This document shows, piece by piece, positions 19,628-28,212 of a DNA stretch of 35,536 nucleotides. How positions within the stretch are numbered: position 1 is the stretch's first letter; every line of letters starts with the position of its first letter. Location: NCBI GenBank assembly GCA_022842925.1, contig JALHOQ010000011.1, positions 1 through 35,536 on the forward strand, written 5' to 3'. This DNA is from Bdellovibrionales bacterium (GTDB taxonomy: Bacteria; Bdellovibrionota; Bdellovibrionia; Bdellovibrionales; UBA1609). The notes beneath the pieces are model-generated. The model worked only from the letters and a program-made list of their open reading frames with translations, made no database searches and was not told the origin of the DNA. The position numbers were made by a program, and so were the translations under genes.

Positions 19628-20299
19628 ATGAAAAAGCAGAACCTGATTGTGGTCGCACATCCGGACGATGAAACCATATTCTTCGGTGGTCTCGTCCAAA
19701 CTTACCGCCGCCGTCCATGGAAAGTGATCTGCGTAACCGATGGCAACGCCGACGGCGTGGGCATGCAACGACGCCTGGACTTTTTGTCGGCGTGCAAAAA
19801 GCTCGGCGCCAAAGAGGCCGAAATGTGGGACTTTCCCGACCTTTACGATGCCCGCGTCGATGTGGGCCGCTTGCAGCAAAGATTAAAACAAGAAAAGCCC
19901 GTCGAAGTCTTTACCCATGGAATTCTGGGCGAATACGGTCACCCCCATCACCAGGACGTATGTCTAGCGGTTCATCGCGCCTTCAGCGCTGAGCATAAGG
20001 TGTGGAGTGTGGCCTACAACTGCTTCGCCGACAAGATCGTCAAGCTCCCGCGCAAGGCCTATCAGCGTAAGTGCGAGGTCTTAAGCGAAATTTACTTCAC
20101 CGAGACTCACCGCTTCGCCCGCTGGCTCCCCGCATACAACCACGAAGGCTACGTGAAACTGAGTCTGAAAGAGGTGGAAGCACTGTACGCTTTCTTCGCT
20201 CACGGCGAGAAGCCGCCCAAGGAAACCCTGAAAGTTTACAATTGGTTCACGCCCTACCTTGAGGAATTTAGAACCCAGGTGACGGCCCGCCCCTTTTAG
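19628..20299 (+). CDS. PIG-L family (LmbE-like) deacetylase
   Basis: VVAHPDDETIFFGG, CVTDGNADG, GEYGHPHHQDV; RBS gaggtga upstream of ATG 19628. Confidence 0.92.
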   Translation: MKKQNLIVVAHPDDETIFFGGLVQTYRRRPWKVICVTDGNADGVGMQRRLDFLSACKKLGAKEAEMWDFPDLYDARVDVGRLQQRLKQEKPVEVFTHGILGEYGHPHHQDVCLAVHRAFSAEHKVWSVAYNCFADKIVKLPRKAYQRKCEVLSEIYFTETHRFARWLPAYNHEGYVKLSLKEVEALYAFFAHGEKPPKETLKVYNWFTPYLEEFRTQVTARPF

Positions 20300-20313
20300 A
20301 ATAAGACCCGAAC

Positions 20314-21264
20314 ATGCCCGTAATCTCAGTGAGTGATGCCGTTCAGAACCTGGCCGCGGGCGAGCTCGTGGCCATCCCGACCGAAACCGTTTACGGTTTG
20401 GCCGGCCGCATGGATCGAGAGGACACTCTTCGTGCCATATTTTCTACGAAGTCGCGGCCATTTTTCGATCCTTTAATCGTTCACGTGGCGGACGTGGATC
20501 AGGCCCGCGCCCTATCGAGTGATTGGCCCGAAATTTATGACCTGCTCGTGCGCGAGTTCTGGCCAGGGCCGCTCACCTTGATCGCCCCGAAAACCTCGCA
20601 AGTGTCAGCGCTGATTACGGCTGGTCTCGACAGCGTCGGCCTCCGCAGTCCGCAACATCCTGTGGCTCGAGAAATTTTGCGAGGCGTGGGTATTCCCTTA
20701 GCCGCGCCGAGCGCCAACCGCTTCGGCCGCACCAGTCCGACTCGAGCCGAGCACGTGATCCAGGAGTTTGGTGATCGAGTGAATGTAGTCGATGGCGGCG
20801 ATTGCGAGATCGGCGTGGAGAGCACGGTCCTTCTGGCGCGGCCTCTACATGAAAAATGGAATATTGAAATTCTGCGCCCGGGTGGTGTCTCGCAAAAACA
20901 GATCGCTCAGCTTCTCTTGCGAGAGAAAATCCCGTTCACCATCGGGCGCGCCCATTCCGTAGCGTCACCCGGCCACACCGCCGCCCACTATCAGCCGGAG
21001 AGTCCGGTCGTGATTGTCGACGGGGATATTTCAGATGAGGAAGTGAAAAGGAAATTGAAACAGATCGATCACGAGGTAACCCAAGTGCATCGACTTGCGC
21101 TGCCGGAGAACGCGATTCTTGCCGCTCGAGTGCTTTACGCCAAATTTCGCGAGTTATCAGCGAAGCAAGCTGTGATTGTCGTTGCGAAAACAGAAATTCA
21201 CGCCGGTGAGGACTGGCAGGCCGTGTGGGACAGAATTGAGCGCGCGGCGATTCTCCACCTATAA
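20314..21264 (+). CDS. L-threonylcarbamoyladenylate synthase (Sua5/TsaC family)
   Basis: AIPTETVYGLAGRMDREDTLRAIFSTKSRPFFDPLIVHV; KSRP motif; APSANRFGRTSPT; C-terminal Sua5-like domain beginning SPGHTAAHYQP. Confidence 0.94.
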   Translation: MPVISVSDAVQNLAAGELVAIPTETVYGLAGRMDREDTLRAIFSTKSRPFFDPLIVHVADVDQARALSSDWPEIYDLLVREFWPGPLTLIAPKTSQVSALITAGLDSVGLRSPQHPVAREILRGVGIPLAAPSANRFGRTSPTRAEHVIQEFGDRVNVVDGGDCEIGVESTVLLARPLHEKWNIEILRPGGVSQKQIAQLLLREKIPFTIGRAHSVASPGHTAAHYQPESPVVIVDGDISDEEVKRKLKQIDHEVTQVHRLALPENAILAARVLYAKFRELSAKQAVIVVAKTEIHAGEDWQAVWDRIERAAILHL

Positions 21265-21456
21265 ACAAAAGTACGCCCAAAAAAGACGCATATTGCAACA
21301 CGTCGGCACCCTCCTACGGCGGTAAATCTCCGTTTCCGTTTACGATTTGCAGACGTCCGTTCTTGCCACGCCGAACTATTTGATTTTCCTGCAATTTCCG
21401 TATAAATTTAGAATTCAAGATGGTGTGAACTTTAGGCTCAAACGATTGGACACGAC

Positions 21457-22191
21457 ATGACACACGACCTGACTGAAATGGATGCCTTTTTAAAAGAATT
21501 CGGATTAACGCTAAAAACCACACGTAAACAAATGGGATTATCTCAGGTCACCGCGGCCCAGAATATGAAGATCGACTATCGCCATTACCAAAATATAGAG
21601 GGCGGAAAGATCAATCTGCGGCTCGATACTCTGATGAAACTTGTGAAGTTTTACAACCTGGTCAACAAAAACGATGCCCCCTTCAATTTCGATGCATTTC
21701 TACAGCTGATCAATGGCTCTTCCTCTGGCAGCGATCACCATAACAATTGGGACGCATTGTATGATCATTTCGTCCAGGGCGGGCACGCCGGCTATCTCGT
21801 TGTTCGCTGTGATGGCAAGACCGTAGTAAAGGCCAACGAACGCTTGTTCGGCTCCTTAGGGGTTGGCTCGCAGCGGGATTTAGTGAGTCAACATCTCGCC
21901 CAGTTAATCAATGATGAAGGTTTACGAAGAGTGGAGGACTTCTGCCGCGGCTATCAACCGGACGAAGTCTCCAGCCCGTTTATCGTCTCCTTTAAAACGC
22001 AGCCACCCGCCTACCCCATTCCGATGATGGCGGTGCTGAAAGTGAAAAAGGAAAACAGTAACGGTGAAGATCTGCTCCATTGCATCTTCTTCGACCGTAA
22101 AACGTTGGAAGAGGAAGGCCATCGGCTGGCCGACATCCTCAGCGGATATAAGCAGTTTATGGAGCTTTACCCACAGCTGAAAGCCGTCTAA
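21457..22191 (+). CDS. XRE-family HTH regulator with C-terminal PAS-like sensor domain
   Basis: LKTTRKQMGLSQVTAAQNMKIDYRHYQNIEGGKINLRLDTLMKL (HTH_3); GYLVVRCDGKTVVKANERLFGSLG... PAS-like. Confidence 0.85.
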   Translation: MTHDLTEMDAFLKEFGLTLKTTRKQMGLSQVTAAQNMKIDYRHYQNIEGGKINLRLDTLMKLVKFYNLVNKNDAPFNFDAFLQLINGSSSGSDHHNNWDALYDHFVQGGHAGYLVVRCDGKTVVKANERLFGSLGVGSQRDLVSQHLAQLINDEGLRRVEDFCRGYQPDEVSSPFIVSFKTQPPAYPIPMMAVLKVKKENSNGEDLLHCIFFDRKTLEEEGHRLADILSGYKQFMELYPQLKAV

Positions 22192-22200
22192 TCTGACGAA

Positions 22201-23316
22201 ATGCCCCAGCGCTGGGACGAGGAAACGCTTTTTACATCAGGTGATGAGTACTTTTCCGAATTGCTGAATTCGATTAGCCAAGCGTATTCCTCTATCGAAA
22301 TGGAGAGCTACATATTTATTCAGGGCGTGCTCGCGGATCGCGTGACGAAGGCCTTGATTGAAGCCGCTCAGCGCGGTGTCCGCGTTCGGTTGATCGTGGA
22401 TGGCTGGGGCTCACCCAGTTTTCTCTGGGACTATTGGCCGCAGTTGCGTAAGGCGGGCGTGAGAACCCGATTCTTCCGGGTGATCCCACTCATTCTCCGC
22501 CGCCTTCCCGGCGATTCCGAAGGATTCTTTCAACGCTTTCTAAATCGAGTGCGCGGACTCAACCGCGGTAATCATCGAAAGTTCTGCCTGATCGATCGCC
22601 AGGAACTCTACGTCGGCAGCTTTAACGTCAGCGACGTCCATTTGACCGAAGTTCATGGCGATAAAACCTGGAAAGACTTAGGAGTGCGGGTTCGAGGAAG
22701 CGATCTCCGTTTTGCCGAGCGTGCTTTTCAACGCACCTTTCGTGGATGGACCGCACTGAACTGGCCGATGCGAAGTCCAGAGCTTCTGCTGCTCAACGAC
22801 ACCGTCCTACATAAACGGCGTGCGCGCAACCACCACCTTCGTCGCATTAAAAACGCTCGCGAGCGGATATGGTTGGCGACGCCCTATTTCGTGCCTATCC
22901 GAAGCGTGGCGCGGGCCCTGATGGACAGGGCCAAACGCGGAGTCGACGTACGTATTATGGTGCCGGAAGAGAACGACGTCTTTATCATGCACTGGCTCAG
23001 CTTGCCGCTCTTGCAGAATCTCACCAAACGCGGAGTTAAAGTTTACATTTACAAGCCGCGCTTCGCCCATCAAAAGCTCATCATCGCGGACGAGTGGATG
23101 GCCGTCGGCTCGACCAACCTTAACCATCGCAGCTTTCTGCATGATCTCGAGATGGATGTTGTGATCACCCATGACGAGAATAAAAAGAAATTGGTCGATC
23201 TCTACCAAGAGGACCAGAAGGTGTCGGAACTCTTTGACAGATCCGAATGGGCGAATTTACCGTTTTGGCAGAGATGGTTTACATCGGTTGTCGTGTTGCT
23301 AAAATATTGGGCATAG
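22201..23316 (+). CDS. Phospholipase D-family protein / cardiolipin synthase
   Basis: Two HKD motifs: NHRKFCLIDRQELYVGSFN and AHQKLIIADEWMAVGSTN. Confidence 0.93.
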   Translation: MPQRWDEETLFTSGDEYFSELLNSISQAYSSIEMESYIFIQGVLADRVTKALIEAAQRGVRVRLIVDGWGSPSFLWDYWPQLRKAGVRTRFFRVIPLILRRLPGDSEGFFQRFLNRVRGLNRGNHRKFCLIDRQELYVGSFNVSDVHLTEVHGDKTWKDLGVRVRGSDLRFAERAFQRTFRGWTALNWPMRSPELLLLNDTVLHKRRARNHHLRRIKNARERIWLATPYFVPIRSVARALMDRAKRGVDVRIMVPEENDVFIMHWLSLPLLQNLTKRGVKVYIYKPRFAHQKLIIADEWMAVGSTNLNHRSFLHDLEMDVVITHDENKKKLVDLYQEDQKVSELFDRSEWANLPFWQRWFTSVVVLLKYWA

Positions 23317-23879
23317 TGGTTTTGGCTGTCGGCTGCGCTAGCAAGCCGCCTAAGCCAGCGTTCAATAATGACTGCGATCGCACACCCGTTGTGCGCGAAG
23401 ACCTGAACCAGTTTAACGTCACGCCCGCGCCAAATAAAGTTACGGTATTGAGAATCTTCCGCAGCACCAGCCCCTATTGCCGCGAGGATCTGATGCGAAT
23501 CGGGATGCTCTTCAAAAATGGAACTTGGTCGACCGAACACGTGCAGCTCGTTTTGATCGCTTACAAAAAAGAGGGCATTGAAAACCGCCAGACCTTCGAC
23601 AAATTCGTGCGTCAAGATCTCGTGTCCCTTGGAATTCCACTCGAAGCCACGCAAATCGTCTTTCTCGACAAGAGCTACCCGACTTTAGCGCAGAGCAAGA
23701 GTAAATCGGGAGAGCCGGTGTTTGCCGAATGGAAGGCCGTTCCCTACGGGCTCGTCTTCGCCAAAGACGGGCGCCTGGCCTATAGCGGCCATTTTACGGC
23801 TAGCCCCGCCCTGCAAGACAATCACTATAAGTTCGTGACCGAACTTCAAACCGTGACCTGCGGACAAAATCCAAGATAG
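23274..23879 (+). CDS. Lipoprotein of unknown function, possibly thioredoxin-like fold
   Basis: Lipobox LAVGC; VTVLRIFRSTSPYCREDL...VPYGLVFAKDGRLAYSGHF is thioredoxin-like, with one Cys only. Start overlaps the PLD gene. Confidence 0.6.
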   Translation: MVYIGCRVAKILGIVVLAVGCASKPPKPAFNNDCDRTPVVREDLNQFNVTPAPNKVTVLRIFRSTSPYCREDLMRIGMLFKNGTWSTEHVQLVLIAYKKEGIENRQTFDKFVRQDLVSLGIPLEATQIVFLDKSYPTLAQSKSKSGEPVFAEWKAVPYGLVFAKDGRLAYSGHFTASPALQDNHYKFVTELQTVTCGQNPR

Positions 23880-23930
23880 AAATCCTAGTTTTCCTTGCCC
23901 GCCTGCGGAGCCTGAAATAAACCCTGAAAA

Positions 23931-24980
23931 GTGAAAACATTACGGCAATACTACACGGGCTCATTGGTGGTCACCGTCGTCGGTCTCATTTTTGGCGGAT
24001 GGATCGGTTACATTTATTCCGGCACTTGGACGGGGGCGCTACAAGCCGTGTTTCTGACGTTCATATTGAGCGTCCTTGAAACTTCGCTGTCCTTCGATAA
24101 CGCCGTCGTCAACGCGACAGTGCTTAAAAAGATGACTCCAGTCTGGCGACACCGCTTTCTGACCTGGGGTATTTTGATCGCCGTTTTTGGAATGCGGATT
24201 GTTTTTCCGCTGGCCATCGTGTCGATTCTCGCCAACGTAAATCCTTGGGAAGCTCTCGTTCTGGCCGCCACCAAGCCCGACGACTACGCCAAAATCATGA
24301 CCTCATCCCATCTGCAGCTGGCGGGCTTCGGCGGCAGCTTCTTGCTGATGGTCGCGTTGAAGTATTTCTTTGATCGTGAAAAGGACGTACACTGGCTGGC
24401 TTGGATCGAAAGACCGCTGACCAAGATGGGCAAGATTTCAGCGATCGAGCTCGCCTTCTGCTTGATGGTTTTTTATGTATTGAGTCTATTTTTGCCCGGC
24501 GATAACGAGAAGATTGTCTTTATCGTGTCGGGAATTTTCGGCATGGTCACTTTCGTCGCCGTCGACGGCATCAGCGCCATGCTGCAAATGCCAGAAGCGG
24601 GAAAGCGGGATGTGCACAAGGCCAGCGCAGCCATGTTTCTTTATCTGGAAATCCTCGATGCCTCGTTCAGCTTTGACGGAGTGATCGGCGCCTTCGCCCT
24701 GACCAATAACCTTTTCATTATCGCCGCTGGTCTCGGGACGGGCGCCATGTTCGTTCGAAGTATGACGATCCACCTAGTTGAGAAGAATACACTCAGTCAT
24801 TTCCGTTACCTTGAGCATGGCGCGTTCTATGCCATTGGTGCCCTAGCTCTAATGATGTTATTTGGCGTGTATATGCATGTACCCGAAGTGATCACCGGTT
24901 TGATCGGCGCGATCTTGATCGGTCTTTCCCTTTGGTCGTCGATCCGATGGGACAAAAAGCAAAAGAAACAAAAAAGGTGA
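23931..24980 (+). CDS. DUF475 / TerC-like integral membrane protein
   Basis: GTG start; FILSVLETSLSFDNAVVNATVLKKM...YLEILDASFSFDGVIGAFALTNNLFIIAAGLGTGAMFVRSMTIHLV. Confidence 0.9.
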   Translation: MKTLRQYYTGSLVVTVVGLIFGGWIGYIYSGTWTGALQAVFLTFILSVLETSLSFDNAVVNATVLKKMTPVWRHRFLTWGILIAVFGMRIVFPLAIVSILANVNPWEALVLAATKPDDYAKIMTSSHLQLAGFGGSFLLMVALKYFFDREKDVHWLAWIERPLTKMGKISAIELAFCLMVFYVLSLFLPGDNEKIVFIVSGIFGMVTFVAVDGISAMLQMPEAGKRDVHKASAAMFLYLEILDASFSFDGVIGAFALTNNLFIIAAGLGTGAMFVRSMTIHLVEKNTLSHFRYLEHGAFYAIGALALMMLFGVYMHVPEVITGLIGAILIGLSLWSSIRWDKKQKKQKR

Positions 24981-24983
24981 TTT

Positions 24984-25640
24984 ATGTCTCAGGATTGCAA
25001 AATTGATCCCGTGGTCCAACAAATCCTGTCGAAAGTTCAGCCCAACCCGATGAACGAAAATGGCCTAAGCGATGAGGACCGCATAGAGAAAATCGCCGTC
25101 CACTTCCGCCATATCATGCTGACACTGGGTCTGGACCTAACGGACGACAGCCTGCAAGATACTCCCCGCCGGGTGGCTAAGATGTATGTGAAAGAGATTT
25201 TCTCAGGATTAAACCCAGGCAACTTCCCCAAAATGACTAGCATCGAAAACAAACTCGGCTATGACGAAATGGTGACGGTTAAGGACGTTTCAATCATCTC
25301 CGTGTGCGAGCATCACTTTGTCACAATCGACGGTCGCGCCACCATTTCCTATATTCCAAAAAACAAAGTGATCGGCCTATCCAAAATCAACCGCATCGCC
25401 AAATTCTTTGCCCGACGGCCCCAAGTACAGGAGCGTCTGACCAAGCAGATCGCGGACTGCCTGGTGGCGGTTTTAGAAACGGACAACGTCGCCGTGAGCA
25501 TTCGCGCCAAGCACTACTGCGTCGTCCAGCGCGGAGTCGAGGATGTCGCTTCAGAAACGGTGACGAGTGATCTTCGCGGTGCCTTCCGCGAAGACGCCCG
25601 GACGCGACAGGAGTTCTACAGCATTGAGGCGTCTAGATAG
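24984..25640 (+). CDS. folE: GTP cyclohydrolase I
   Basis: [66 protein letters not shown]. Confidence 0.96.
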   Translation: MSQDCKIDPVVQQILSKVQPNPMNENGLSDEDRIEKIAVHFRHIMLTLGLDLTDDSLQDTPRRVAKMYVKEIFSGLNPGNFPKMTSIENKLGYDEMVTVKDVSIISVCEHHFVTIDGRATISYIPKNKVIGLSKINRIAKFFARRPQVQERLTKQIADCLVAVLETDNVAVSIRAKHYCVVQRGVEDVASETVTSDLRGAFREDARTRQEFYSIEASR

Positions 25641-26120
25641 ATGTACACCATTCACCTGGCCAAGGAGCCGTTCAAGTTTTCGTGCTCTCACTTCACCATT
25701 TTCTCCGAAAACCAAGCCGAGAGGCTGCATGGCCATAATTACCAGATGCGAGTGGATCTGACCCTGAACGAGATTGATCCCAAGCTGGGCATGGCCTTCG
25801 ACTTTAATCAGATAAAGCCGAAGATTCGCATGCTCTGCGATGAACTCGACGAGCGCATTCTGGTTCCAGAGAATTCGCCTTTTTTAAAAATTAGCAGCGA
25901 CGGCACCCAGTTAAATGTGTCTTTCGCACATAAGAAGTACTCCTTTCCTGAAGAAGACTGCCTGCGCCTACCCGTAGCCAATATCACGACCGAGGAGCTC
26001 TCGCGTTATATCTGCCGCAGACTGAGCGCCGCCATAGCCGGAGTGCCCAAATGGCTCGAACTTAGAGTCAATATTGAAGAGACGCGCGGGCAAAGCGTCA
26101 CCTTTTCCGAGAGCCGATGA
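25641..26120 (+). CDS. 6-pyruvoyl-tetrahydropterin synthase / 6-carboxytetrahydropterin synthase family protein (atypical active site)
   Basis: CSHFTIF...AERLHGHNYQMRVDL zinc-binding histidines; GMAFDFNQIK; ITTEELSRYI. Adjacent to folE. Confidence 0.85.
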   Translation: MYTIHLAKEPFKFSCSHFTIFSENQAERLHGHNYQMRVDLTLNEIDPKLGMAFDFNQIKPKIRMLCDELDERILVPENSPFLKISSDGTQLNVSFAHKKYSFPEEDCLRLPVANITTEELSRYICRRLSAAIAGVPKWLELRVNIEETRGQSVTFSESR

Positions 26121-26965
26121 ACTCTTCCGGCCACGGAATCCTACACATGGAAGTGACGGTACCGGGAAGCCTACGTGACTTTTTGCTCAAGAATTCTCCC
26201 GACGAAAACCGGGTCGATTTCTGGCTACATCACGGCTGCGTATACGTGAACGGCATCCGCCGCCGACAAGATATGAGCGTGGAGCCGCATCAGATCGTCC
26301 GCCTTCACTCCAATCCGAAAAGCTATCTATGGAAGAAAGAGCCGCTCAAAGACCGAATCGTTTTCGATCATCCTGAGTTTTTCGTCCTCGACAAGCCCGC
26401 CGGCCTGCCCGTTCATCCTACGCTCGACAACTATCTCGATAATGCGAAGTACGTTCTCGAGCAGGATTTGGGTTTTCCGATTTATTCCACGCACCGTCTG
26501 GACGTTCCGACTCAGGGTCTATTGATTTTCGCCAAGACTCCGCCGGCGCAGTCGCTGTTTAACAAGATGTTTGCGCATCGGCGGGTGGAGAAAATTTACC
26601 GCGCGCGCACTGAGCGCGCGGTGCCTTTGGGTGAACATGTTTTGTATTTGAATCCCGATACCCGGGTTCCGCGCAAGCATTCGTTCTCACCGCAAACCGG
26701 CTGGTGGGAATGTCGACTCGAGGTTTTAGTCAGCCAGGGGTCCGAAGAAAACTACATGAACACGATCCGCCTCATCACTGGCAAGACCCACCAAATTCGC
26801 GCACAGCTCAGCGCCCTCGGCGCGCCCATTATTGGCGACACGACCTACGGATATCAGGGAGGAGTTTCAGATTTGGCTCTAGAATGTTACTCGCTCAGTT
26901 TTACCTTCCGCACTCAGCCCATAACAGTCACTAGAAAAGCTACGTCCCCAAGCGGCCGGCGTTGA
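26117..26965 (+). CDS. RluA-family pseudouridine synthase
   Basis: VLDKPAGLPVHPT, YSTHRLDVPTQGLLIFAKT (HRLD catalytic), GKTHQIRAQLSALGAPIIGDTTYG; N-terminal S4-like region. Confidence 0.92.
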   Translation: MNSSGHGILHMEVTVPGSLRDFLLKNSPDENRVDFWLHHGCVYVNGIRRRQDMSVEPHQIVRLHSNPKSYLWKKEPLKDRIVFDHPEFFVLDKPAGLPVHPTLDNYLDNAKYVLEQDLGFPIYSTHRLDVPTQGLLIFAKTPPAQSLFNKMFAHRRVEKIYRARTERAVPLGEHVLYLNPDTRVPRKHSFSPQTGWWECRLEVLVSQGSEENYMNTIRLITGKTHQIRAQLSALGAPIIGDTTYGYQGGVSDLALECYSLSFTFRTQPITVTRKATSPSGRR

Positions 26966-27046
26966 AAGCCATTCCCTTTCGACACCAGCCACTCGAGGAC
27001 ATTGACCCTTAGGAGGCCAAGTTATCTTTAAACAGTCCCCCTCCGT

Positions 27047-28210
27047 TTAAAGACTCCGAATCTCATTCAAAAATTTCACCAACTGGAGGCGCGTGCCGCC
27101 GCGGGTGTCGCGCTCCAGGGCCACGTCGACTTCCGAACCTTTGGCCGAAATCAAAGTCGACACGACTTTGCTGATTTCCATACGATCCGCCAGCGAGGCG
27201 CGGGCCAGGCCGACAGCCGCTGTCACGTGAGCGGCCGCGTACGCCGTTCCGCTAACCGTCGTATATCGATTTCCGGGTTTGAGAGTTAAAATGTCCTCGC
27301 CGGGAGCCGCGGTCAGCACATCCTGGGAATTGGTATTAGCCAGAAGAGTCCGCTTACCCTCTTTGTCCAACGCCGTGACGACCAAGATGTTGTCATAGCT
27401 CTTCAAAAGCTTGTCGACTTCCGAAGTACCAAACTGCGCCATATCGTCGCCGGCCCCGACCACAATCGGAATTTTCGCGGTCTGAGCGCGATCGAGATAG
27501 CTCTTCAGAATCGAAATTTCCGCGCGAACCAAATCGCCTTCAGCGCGGTGACCTCCGACTTGAATCTGCGCCGTCTGCAGGTAAATCACATGCGGCTTCA
27601 GTTTCAATGCGGCATCGAGTGCGCCGGCCAGATTCGCAATCGATGTTTGGCCGTTATTGTCGATGTAACGAACCGGTAAGAGCGTTACATGCTTCATCAA
27701 ACCTGCGATCCCAACACCGTTACGTTGATTGGCGGCAATAATTCCCGCCGCCGCCGTGCCTGCGCCCTGACGATCGAAGGCAAAACCATCGCCATCGACT
27801 ACGTCATAACCAGCTACATCGTCGACTAGTCCGTTTTTATCGTCATCCTCGCGATTCACACCGATGCGATCAGCTATCGCCCGCTGGGTGATTTCCCGCT
27901 TATTGACTTCAACCTGACCACAGAGGTCTTCGTGGTTGTAGTCGATGCCGGTCGACAAGATCGCGATACGCACATTCGCGTTGCCAAGTACGGTCGGCGA
28001 CTTCAACACCTCAGCCGTAACTCCGACTTGATTCAGGGCCCATTGTTCCATGGCTTTGGGATCATCCTCATCCTTCTGATCGCAGGCCTCGACCTTCGGC
28101 ATCGGGTCGATATTCGGGCTCGGTTTGAACAGAACAACGATCTCCGTGCAGCCGATTAATCCCGAGCTCATTACGGCAAAAAAGCCGACTTTAGATAATA
28201 CGGATCGCAT
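27047..28210 (-). CDS. S8 (subtilisin-like) pseudoprotease lipoprotein; all catalytic residues substituted
   Basis: Lipobox GLIGC; subtilase fold motifs retained but AILSTGID (D to S), RQGAGTAAAG (H to A), VGAGDD (oxyanion N to D), SGTAYAAAHV (S to A). Confidence 0.88.
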   Translation of the reverse strand: MRSVLSKVGFFAVMSSGLIGCTEIVVLFKPSPNIDPMPKVEACDQKDEDDPKAMEQWALNQVGVTAEVLKSPTVLGNANVRIAILSTGIDYNHEDLCGQVEVNKREITQRAIADRIGVNREDDDKNGLVDDVAGYDVVDGDGFAFDRQGAGTAAAGIIAANQRNGVGIAGLMKHVTLLPVRYIDNNGQTSIANLAGALDAALKLKPHVIYLQTAQIQVGGHRAEGDLVRAEISILKSYLDRAQTAKIPIVVGAGDDMAQFGTSEVDKLLKSYDNILVVTALDKEGKRTLLANTNSQDVLTAAPGEDILTLKPGNRYTTVSGTAYAAAHVTAAVGLARASLADRMEISKVVSTLISAKGSEVDVALERDTRGGTRLQLVKFLNEIRSL

Positions 28211-28212
28211 AA

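Noticed and set aside
27026-27052. CTTTAAAC-N11-GTTTAAAG inverted repeat between convergent rluA-like and pseudo-subtilase genes
   Set aside because: AT-rich weak stem without a T-run; could be a bidirectional terminator but unsupported.
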